Assembly (NCBI GenBank): GCA_023395675.1
Contig: JAEWYL010000149.1
Span: 1-18,841, forward strand
Reading direction: 5' to 3'
DNA from: Chloroflexota bacterium
GTDB taxonomy: Bacteria > Chloroflexota > Anaerolineae > Anaerolineales > UBA4823
Length of the DNA stretch: 18,841 bases
Shown: positions 13,095 to 18,841 of the stretch, piece after piece
Layout: each line of letters opens with the position of its first letter
Position numbering within the stretch: the first letter of the stretch is position 1
Notes under the pieces: generated by a model
What the model was told of the DNA's origin: nothing
The model's database searches: none
What the model saw: the letters and a program-made list of their open reading frames with translations, nothing else
Made by a program: the position numbers and the translations under genes

Positions 13095-14543
13095 ATGGCA
13101 CAAGCTTACCTGCGGGTCGCCCGGCTGCGCACCCCGGATGATTTCCGCAGCTATACACAAAAACTTGGTATTCAGATCCCGTTTGACGAGACGGTCGAAC
13201 CCGCGCCTGCCGGGCCCCTGGCACAGCCCTATCGCCTTTCTGACGGCACCCTGATCGGGAACCGGTTTGCCGTGCAGCCGATGGAAGGTTGGGACGGCAC
13301 ACCGGACGGCAACCCGACGGAATTCACCCTGCGCCGCTGGGACCATTTTGGGCGCAGCGGCGCAAAGCTCATCTGGGGCGGGGAGGCGGTTGCGGTGCGC
13401 CACGATGGACGGGCGAACCCCAACCAGCTCGTGATCGCCCCGCATACGCTGGCGGGCCTGGACCGGCTGCGGAAGACCCTTCTTCGGGCGCATATCGAGA
13501 CGGCAGGCTCGCAGGATGGCCTTCTGATCGGCCTGCAGCTCACCCATTCGGGCCGTTTCTGCCGTCCGAACGAGAAAACCCGCCTGGAGCCGCGCATCCT
13601 CTACCACCACCCGCTGCTGGACCGCCTCTTCAACCTCCCGCCGGACTATCCGGTGCTGAGCGATGGGGAGATTGGAGACCTGATTGGAGATTACGTGACC
13701 GCAGCCTGCCGGGCGCAGGAGCTGGGTTTCGATTTTGTGGACCTGAAGCACTGCCACGGCTACCTGGGGCATGAATTCCTGAGCTCCCGGCTGCGGCCCG
13801 GGAGGTACGGGGGCTCGTTCGAGAACCGCACGCGCTTCCTGCGGGAGATCGTGGATGGGATCCGCCGGGAGGCTCCGGGCCTGCGCATGGGAGTGCGGGT
13901 GAGCATCTTCGATTTTGTCCCCTTCCGCGGCGGCGAGGACGGTGTGGGCCGGCCTCTGGAATACCGGGATGAGAACGGGCGCTATCCCTACGCCTTTGGC
14001 GGGGACCCGGACGACCCGTTGAAAATTGACCAGACGGAACCTGAGATGTTCCTGGAACTGCTTCAATCGCTGGGGATCGAGCTCGTCAACCTGTCGGTAG
14101 CCAGTCCTTACTATAACCCCCATCTGATGCGCCCGGCCTATTTCCCGCCCTCGGATGGCTACCTCCCGCCTGAGGACCCGCTCGTGGGGGTCGCCCGCCA
14201 GATCAACAACGCAGCCGAGCTGAAGTCCAGGTTCCCCGGGCTGGCGATCGTGGGGACCGGCTACTCGTACCTGCAGGACTGGCTGCCCTACGTAGCCCAG
14301 CACACCGTCCGCACCGGGATGATTGACTTCATCGGGCTGGGCCGCATGGTGCTCTCCTACCCGGAGATGGCGGCGGACGTCCTGGCGGGAAGAGTGCTGG
14401 ACCGGAAACGCATCTGCCGTACCTTCAGCGACTGCACCACCGGGCCCCGCAACGGTATGATCTCGGGCTGCTTCCCCCTGGACCCGTTTTACAAGGAGAT
14501 GCCTGAGGCTCAGCGCCTGAAAGAAATCAAAGGGGAAGCATGA
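13095..14543 (+). CDS. Old Yellow Enzyme-like flavin oxidoreductase (NADH:flavin oxidoreductase family)
   Basis: The 482-aa protein has an FMN-binding TIM-barrel pattern: LIGNRFAVQPMEGWDG at the first strand, LIWGGEAVAV, GLQLTHSGR, DFVDLKHCHGYLGHEFLSSRLR with YGGSFENRTRFLREIVDGIR, MGVRVS, and FIGLGRMVLSYPEMAADVL. OYE enzymes reduce activated C=C bonds (enones, dienoyl-CoA). The chain ends soon after the barrel and has no FAD/NAD domain as in 2,4-dienoyl-CoA reductase. A remnant Cys motif (C441-x5-C447-x11-C459) is present, with one of the usual four cysteines missing. ATG 13095 is used because AAAGGTGG (13079-13086) is correctly spaced; the in-frame GTG at 13083 lies inside that SD. It overlaps the CoA-transferase gene by 4 bp. 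Confidence 0.85.
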   Translation: MAQAYLRVARLRTPDDFRSYTQKLGIQIPFDETVEPAPAGPLAQPYRLSDGTLIGNRFAVQPMEGWDGTPDGNPTEFTLRRWDHFGRSGAKLIWGGEAVAVRHDGRANPNQLVIAPHTLAGLDRLRKTLLRAHIETAGSQDGLLIGLQLTHSGRFCRPNEKTRLEPRILYHHPLLDRLFNLPPDYPVLSDGEIGDLIGDYVTAACRAQELGFDFVDLKHCHGYLGHEFLSSRLRPGRYGGSFENRTRFLREIVDGIRREAPGLRMGVRVSIFDFVPFRGGEDGVGRPLEYRDENGRYPYAFGGDPDDPLKIDQTEPEMFLELLQSLGIELVNLSVASPYYNPHLMRPAYFPPSDGYLPPEDPLVGVARQINNAAELKSRFPGLAIVGTGYSYLQDWLPYVAQHTVRTGMIDFIGLGRMVLSYPEMAADVLAGRVLDRKRICRTFSDCTTGPRNGMISGCFPLDPFYKEMPEAQRLKEIKGEA

Positions 14544-16144
14544 GACTGGTCAGCGTTCAGGACGCGGTCAGCATTGTGCGCGATGGAGACCTGCTCCTGA
14601 TCGGCGGCTCCGGCGGCGGGCACGCCGTGCCCGAAGCTCTGATCGCCGGGCTGCAGGAGCGCTTCGCACGGGAAGGTTCTCCGCGCCAGATCAGCCTGCT
14701 TCACCCGGTCGGGCTGGGGGATATGCAGTCGCAGGGGGTGGCGCGCCTGGCGGACCCGGTCTTGCTCAAGCGCATCGTCACCGGAGCGCTGGTCAACACA
14801 CCGCCCATTCAGGAGCTGGCGAAGCGCGGCCAGGTGGAAGCCTACACCCTGCCCCAGGGCTCGCTCTCGCAGTTGATGCGTGAGATGGCAGCCGGGAGGC
14901 CGGGGCTGCTCTCGCACGTGGGCCTGCACACCTTCGTGGACCCGCGCTACGGGGGCGGGCGCCAGTCCGAGACGGCGAAGGAAGACCTGGTGGAGCTGGT
15001 CGAGCTGGGCGGGCGGGAATGGCTGTTCTATAAGCCCTACCGGGTGGACGTGGCCTTCCTGCGCGGCACCACCATTGACGAGGATGGAAACGTGACCATG
15101 GAGCGCGAGGCCGTCTTTGGCGAGATGCTCTCCATGGCTCAGGCCACCCGCAACAGCGGCGGGGTGGTGATCGTCCAGGCCGCCCGCCTGGCGGAGCGCC
15201 ACAGCCTGCCTCCAAAAGAGGTGAAAATCCCCGGAATGCTGGTGGACCTGGCGGTGATCGTCCCCGACCAGGCGCAGACCTACCGCACATCGTATAACCC
15301 CTCGTATGCGGGGGAGCTCAGAGTGCCGCTCTCGGAGATCCCGGTCTTGCCGCTGGATGAGCGCAAGGTGATGGCGCGCCGGGCGGCGATGGAACTCTTC
15401 CCCGGGGCCGTGTGCAACCTGGGGGCCGGGGTCTCCACCGGGATCGCCAATATCGCCGCAGAGGAAGTCTTCCTGGACAGCATTATCCTGACCAACGAGC
15501 AGGGCCTGATCGGCGGCGCGCCGGCCTCGGGGGTGGATGCCGGCGCGGCCTTCAACTACGACGCGATGATCGACCAGCCTTACCAGTTTGACTTCTACGA
15601 CGGAGGCGGGCTTGACCTGGCCTTTCTGTCCTTCGCCCAGGCCGGCCCGGACGGCAGCGTGAACGTCAGCCGTTTCAACGGGCGCGTGATCGGGGTTGGG
15701 GGCTTCCAGAACATCGCTCAAAACGGCAGGAAAGTGGTCTTCAGCGGGTCTTTCACTGCCGGCGGGCTGCGCATCGACTGGAGCGAGGAGCGCTTTAACC
15801 TGCTCTCCGAGGGAAAACATCCCAAGTTCGTGGAGCAGTTGGAGCAGGTATCATTCAACGGGCGCTTTGCCTGGGAGAACGGGCAGGAGGTGCTCTTCGT
15901 GACCGAGCGGGCCGTATTCCGCCTGGGCGAGGCCGGGCTTGAGCTGGTTGAGATCGCGCCCGGCGCGGACCTGCAGCGGGACGTGCTCGACCGCATGCAC
16001 TTCAAACCCCGGGTCTCCCCGCACCTGTGCGAGATGGACGCCCGGCTGTTCCGCCCCGGGACGTCCGGCATCGGGGACCTGATCCGCAGCCGCCCCAGGC
16101 TGAATATTCCGGAGCGGTTAAGGGCCCTGGAATGGAATGGGTGA
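14540..16144 (+). CDS. Acyl-CoA:carboxylate CoA-transferase, class I (propionate CoA-transferase-like)
   Basis: The 534-aa protein is a fused alpha/beta class I CoA-transferase. It has an N-terminal half (DAVSIVRDGDLLLIGGSGGGHAVPEAL … LRGTTIDEDGNVTMEREAVFGEMLSMAQATRNSGG) and a C-terminal half with SIILTNEQGLIGGAPASG, where Glu320 sits at the position of the CoA-thioester-forming Glu. The length fits propionate or acetoacetate CoA-transferases of the YdiF/PCT type. It would activate an organic acid by exchange with acetyl-CoA or another acyl-CoA. Its ATG overlaps the OYE stop (ATGA, 14540-14543), which puts CoA activation and enoate reduction in one coupled unit. The acid is unknown. Confidence 0.88.
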   Translation: MRLVSVQDAVSIVRDGDLLLIGGSGGGHAVPEALIAGLQERFAREGSPRQISLLHPVGLGDMQSQGVARLADPVLLKRIVTGALVNTPPIQELAKRGQVEAYTLPQGSLSQLMREMAAGRPGLLSHVGLHTFVDPRYGGGRQSETAKEDLVELVELGGREWLFYKPYRVDVAFLRGTTIDEDGNVTMEREAVFGEMLSMAQATRNSGGVVIVQAARLAERHSLPPKEVKIPGMLVDLAVIVPDQAQTYRTSYNPSYAGELRVPLSEIPVLPLDERKVMARRAAMELFPGAVCNLGAGVSTGIANIAAEEVFLDSIILTNEQGLIGGAPASGVDAGAAFNYDAMIDQPYQFDFYDGGGLDLAFLSFAQAGPDGSVNVSRFNGRVIGVGGFQNIAQNGRKVVFSGSFTAGGLRIDWSEERFNLLSEGKHPKFVEQLEQVSFNGRFAWENGQEVLFVTERAVFRLGEAGLELVEIAPGADLQRDVLDRMHFKPRVSPHLCEMDARLFRPGTSGIGDLIRSRPRLNIPERLRALEWNG

Positions 16145-16157
16145 GGCCAGGAAGAAG

Positions 16158-16955
16158 ATGAATCCAACAGAGCGAGAAAACGAAGCGATTGAGGTCAGCC
16201 GCCCGGAGGCGGGGGTGGCCCTGGTGAGCATCCGTTCGGAGCCTCTGGGCGTGCTGCGTTTCGGGGTGAAGCGCAGCCTGCAGGAGACCCTGCACAACCT
16301 GGAGGCGGACCCGGGGGTGCGCTGCCTGGTCTTGACCGGGGCCGGGAAGGCCTTTTCGGTCGGCTCGGACATCCGCAATTTCAGTACGGAAGTGGGCTGG
16401 CTGCTGGAGAACGAGTACGTGGAGGCCGGGCTGAATGCGGCCGTCGAGACCTCACGCCTGCCGGTCATCGCCGCCTGCAACGGCTTCACCCTGGGCGGCG
16501 GGGCAGTGCTGGCGCTGGCTTGCGATTTCCGCACCGCGGCCGCCTCGGCAATATTCGGGTTCCCGGAAGTCAAGCTGGGGGCTTTCGCCTCGGGCAGCGG
16601 CACCCAGCGCCTGCCCCGCCTGGTCGGCCGCGGGCGGGCGCTCGACCTGCTGCTCAGCGGGCGGACCATTGGCGCGGAGGAGGCGCTGCGCATCGGGCTG
16701 GTGGAGTACGTCTTCCCCGATGAGGAACTGGTGCCCGAGAGCCTGGCCCTGGCGAAAGCGATTGCCGCCAACGGGGCCTCCGCGGTAGCAGCAACCAAAG
16801 AGTGCGTCAACACCGGGCTGCGCGAGGGCTGGGAAGCCGGGCTGGCGAAAGAACGGGAGCTGCGGGTGCGCACCGGCCGGGGATTCGAGGCGCAGGAAGG
16901 CCGCAATGCCTTTCTGGAGAAACGCGCCCCGCGTTTCTACGAAGGGCAGGAGTAG
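16158..16955 (+). CDS. Enoyl-CoA hydratase/isomerase (crotonase) family protein
   Basis: The 265-aa protein has crotonase-fold motifs: CLVLTGAGKAFSVGSDIRNF (first oxyanion-hole strand), GFTLGGGAVLALACDFRTAAASAIFGFPEVKLGAFASGSGTQRLPRLVGRGRALDLLLSG and a GLVEYVFP segment. Compared with enoyl-CoA hydratase, the Glu after GGGC (rat E144) is Val117 here, while the second acid (rat E164) is kept as Glu137. This favours isomerase, dehydratase or other crotonase chemistry over simple hydration. The start is uncertain: ATG 16158 has AGGA five bases upstream; ATG 16137 would add seven residues and overlap the CoA-transferase by 8 bp. Confidence 0.86.
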   Translation: MNPTERENEAIEVSRPEAGVALVSIRSEPLGVLRFGVKRSLQETLHNLEADPGVRCLVLTGAGKAFSVGSDIRNFSTEVGWLLENEYVEAGLNAAVETSRLPVIAACNGFTLGGGAVLALACDFRTAAASAIFGFPEVKLGAFASGSGTQRLPRLVGRGRALDLLLSGRTIGAEEALRIGLVEYVFPDEELVPESLALAKAIAANGASAVAATKECVNTGLREGWEAGLAKERELRVRTGRGFEAQEGRNAFLEKRAPRFYEGQE

Positions 16956-16958
16956 CGT

Positions 16959-17831
16959 ATGCGGCTTGTCCGCTACCGGCGAGGGCCGGTGCAGTCCACC
17001 GGCGCGCTGCTGGGCGAGCAGGTGATTGACCTGCCCCGGCTGTGCGGGTCTCCGGCGGATATGCTCGCTCTGCTGGGAGATGCCCGGGAGCTGGAGAAGG
17101 CGCAGGAGGCTCTGGGCCGGCGGTCTGGAACGGAGGGCGAATATGGCCTGCCGCTCTCGGAAGTGCAGCTGCTGGCGCCCGTCCCGAACCCGGGGAAGAT
17201 CGTCGGGGTGGGCTTCAACTACCCATCCCCGGGACAGGAGCGGGAAGCGGCTCGCCCCCCTTACCCGGTCCTTTTCGAGCGCAACGCGGGCTCGTTGATC
17301 GGCCCGGGCGAGGCCATTCGCCTGCCGCCCGAGACGCAGCAGGCGGCGATCGAGTGCGAGCTGGTCCTGGTGGTCGGCAAGGGGGGGAAGCGCATCCCCG
17401 AATCTCAGGCCCTGGAGGCGCTGGCAGGATACAGCGTGGCAAACGACGTCACCGCCCGCGATCTGGAGCGGCGCGCCTCGCAGTGGACGGGGGGTAAGCT
17501 CCTGGATGCATTCCTACCCCTGGGGCCGGGGATCACGACGCGAGACGAAATTCCGGACCCGGCAGCCCTGCGGATGCGCTCCTGGATCAATGAAACCCCG
17601 GTGCAGGACGGTTTTACGGGGGAGATGCTCTACGCTCCGGCAGAGCTGGTGGCTTATATCTCCTGGCTGATCACCCTGCGTCCGGGCGACCTGATCCTAA
17701 CCGGCAGCCCAAAGCGCCTGGGGCGCCTCCCCGCCCCCGAGGTCTTTCTGCAGGCCGGTGACCGGGTGCGGCTGGAGATCGAGGGCCTGGGAGGCCTGGA
17801 AAACCCCGTGGAGGCGGAGAAGCATGGCTGA
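16959..17831 (+). CDS. Fumarylacetoacetate hydrolase (FAH) family protein
   Basis: The 290-aa protein has an N-terminal cap (1-75) and the FAH domain with metal ligands Glu132 and Glu134 (IECELVLVVGK) and Asp163 (VANDVTARD), plus QWTGGKLLDAFLPLGP and PGDLILTGSP. The usual GxNYxxHxxE motif reads GFNYPSPGQE (86-94), so the dyad His is replaced by Pro91 while Glu94 is kept. The family includes C-C hydrolases for acylpyruvates and 2,4-diketo-3-deoxy-sugar acids, decarboxylases and a 2-keto-3-deoxy-acid dehydratase. Given the KDG context, a deoxy-sugar-acid role is plausible. The metal site is intact. It starts 3 bp after the crotonase stop and overlaps the ADH gene by 8 bp. Confidence 0.86.
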   Translation: MRLVRYRRGPVQSTGALLGEQVIDLPRLCGSPADMLALLGDARELEKAQEALGRRSGTEGEYGLPLSEVQLLAPVPNPGKIVGVGFNYPSPGQEREAARPPYPVLFERNAGSLIGPGEAIRLPPETQQAAIECELVLVVGKGGKRIPESQALEALAGYSVANDVTARDLERRASQWTGGKLLDAFLPLGPGITTRDEIPDPAALRMRSWINETPVQDGFTGEMLYAPAELVAYISWLITLRPGDLILTGSPKRLGRLPAPEVFLQAGDRVRLEIEGLGGLENPVEAEKHG

Positions 17832-18841
17832 GACTTACCGGATGGGGATCGTGGAGCGCCCGGAAGAGGTGCGGTTCGAGACGCGGGCGCTGCCCGAGCC
17901 GGGCGAAGGCGAGGTGCTGATCGGCGTGCGTGCGGCCTCCATCTGCGGGTCGGATCTGCACGTCTACCGGGGCAGGCATCCTTCGGCGGCCCTGCCCTCG
18001 GCCATCGGCCACGAGCTGTCGGGCGAGGTGCTGCGCACCGGCCCGGGTGTGAGGCGCTTAAAGCCGGGCGACCGGGTAACCGTCGAGCCGGTGGTGACCT
18101 GCGGGGAGTGTGAAGCCTGCCTGCGCGGCGCGTACCATCTCTGCAGCCGGATCAGCTTCCAGTACCGGGTCGGGCAGGGCGCTTTCACCCCTTACTTCCT
18201 GGTGCAGGAGCGCTGGGCGCACTTGCTGCCGGATACCCTGAGCTTCGAGCAGGGGGCCCTGATCGAGCCGCTGGCAGTGGCGGTGCACGCGGCCCGGCTG
18301 GCCGGGCTGCAGCCCGGGCAGCCTGTGGCGATCTTTGGAGGCGGGGCCATCGGGCTGCTGGCGCTGCAGGTGGCCCTGGCTTCCGGGGCCGGGCCGGTGT
18401 TTCTGGTGGACGTGCACGACTTCCGGCTGGAGCTGGCCCGCCGGCTGGGTGCGGCCGCGACCTTTAACAACCGCCAGGTGGATGCGGTCGCAGCGATTCT
18501 GGATGCGACGCGGGGGCAGGGGGTGGAGCGCGCCTTCGAGGCCGTCGGCCTGGAGGTTACCCTGCAGCAGGCGCTCCGGTCGCTCCGCAAAGGGGGGCGG
18601 GCGGTCCTGCTGGGGATTTTCGAAGAGCTGGAGATCAACCTGCCCGCCAACCTGTTCGTGCAGCGGGAACTCACCCTCACGGGCTCGCAGGGCTATAACT
18701 GGGATTTTCAGACCGCCCTGGCCCTGGCCGGCGCAGGGCGGGTGGACCTGGAAGCCCTGATCACCCCCCGGCTGCCGCTCGAGCGGCTGGGGGAGGCCTT
18801 CGAACTGCTCCAGGCCCGGCCCAGGGTAGCGCTGAAGGTGG
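17824..18841 (+). CDS. Zinc-dependent medium-chain alcohol dehydrogenase (runs off the window)
   Basis: 339 codons are visible and open at the window edge. Catalytic zinc ligands are Cys41 (SICGSDLH), His63-Glu64 (GHE) and a later Glu in ALIEPLAVAVHAA. Structural zinc cysteines are 93, 96, 99 and 107 (CGECEACLRGAYHLC). The Rossmann segment is VAIFGGGAIGLLALQVAL, followed by FLVDVHDFRLELARRLGA, whose Asp suggests NAD rather than NADP. Family members oxidise polyols, threonine or sugar acids (sorbitol/threonine dehydrogenase group). ATGGCTGA (17824-17831) overlaps the FAH stop, so translation is coupled. Few residues are missing, as MDR enzymes are about 340-350 aa. Confidence 0.9.
   Translation, partial: MAETYRMGIVERPEEVRFETRALPEPGEGEVLIGVRAASICGSDLHVYRGRHPSAALPSAIGHELSGEVLRTGPGVRRLKPGDRVTVEPVVTCGECEACLRGAYHLCSRISFQYRVGQGAFTPYFLVQERWAHLLPDTLSFEQGALIEPLAVAVHAARLAGLQPGQPVAIFGGGAIGLLALQVALASGAGPVFLVDVHDFRLELARRLGAAATFNNRQVDAVAAILDATRGQGVERAFEAVGLEVTLQQALRSLRKGGRAVLLGIFEELEINLPANLFVQRELTLTGSQGYNWDFQTALALAGAGRVDLEALITPRLPLERLGEAFELLQARPRVALKV

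Noticed and set aside
13005..14303. Long minus-strand open frame (432 codons) opposite the OYE-like gene
   Set aside because: Antisense shadow; composition typical of reverse-frame translation and no motif.
14510..15820. Long minus-strand open frame (436 codons) opposite the CoA-transferase
   Set aside because: Antisense shadow of a gene with full family motifs; no domain or RBS support.
1..18841. tRNA, rRNA, CRISPR array, transposase or prophage genes
   Set aside because: Looked for by eye; no cloverleaf with anticodon, no regularly spaced direct repeats, and no recognisable mobile-element protein.

Overview
The window looks like part of a moderately high-GC bacterial chromosome, most likely a Chloroflexota (Anaerolineae-type) organism. 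Three things suggest this: an AfsR/LuxR-like NTPase start (…IGR…GPPGVGKTR), a lipoprotein solute-binding protein with a Thr/Pro/Ala/Gln-rich linker after the lipobox Cys, and large same-strand catabolic operons with 1-8 nt gene overlaps. The taxonomy is inferred from style; there is no rRNA or marker gene here. Coding sequence becomes visibly more GC-rich rightwards.

Left part (1-2340). A truncated minus-strand NTPase/regulator gene diverges from a three-gene plus-strand set: an MBL-fold hydrolase, a VOC/PhnB-like protein and a peroxiredoxin. This set is bracketed by two same-orientation copies of an ~80 bp structured palindromic repeat. It ends at a strong 18-bp hairpin terminator.

Right part (2360-18841). 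One long plus-strand catabolic locus runs off the window: an IclR regulator with its own promoter; a ~290 bp structured leader; a complete branched-chain-amino-acid/aromatic-acid type ABC importer (lipoprotein SBP, LivG, LivF, LivH, LivM); an EamA/DMT transporter encoded as two overlapping half-genes; a uronate module (GH88 unsaturated glucuronyl hydrolase, SDR, KDG kinase, KDPG aldolase); and a second module (Old Yellow Enzyme-like flavoprotein, class I CoA-transferase, crotonase, FAH-family protein, zinc alcohol dehydrogenase).

Working model (inference). The ABC importer brings in a small conjugate carrying a 4,5-unsaturated uronic acid. The cytoplasmic GH88 splits it. The released deoxy-uronate goes through an SDR, KDG kinase and KDPG aldolase to pyruvate and glyceraldehyde-3-phosphate. 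The other half of the conjugate, or a related organic acid, would be handled by the enoate reductase/CoA-transferase/crotonase/FAH/ADH set. Several enzymes of the second module lack canonical residues of their families: the FAH dyad His, one crotonase Glu, and one of the four Fe-S Cys in the OYE tail. This makes the locus a reasonable candidate for an uncharacterised pathway. No tRNA, rRNA, CRISPR array, transposase or prophage gene was recognised.
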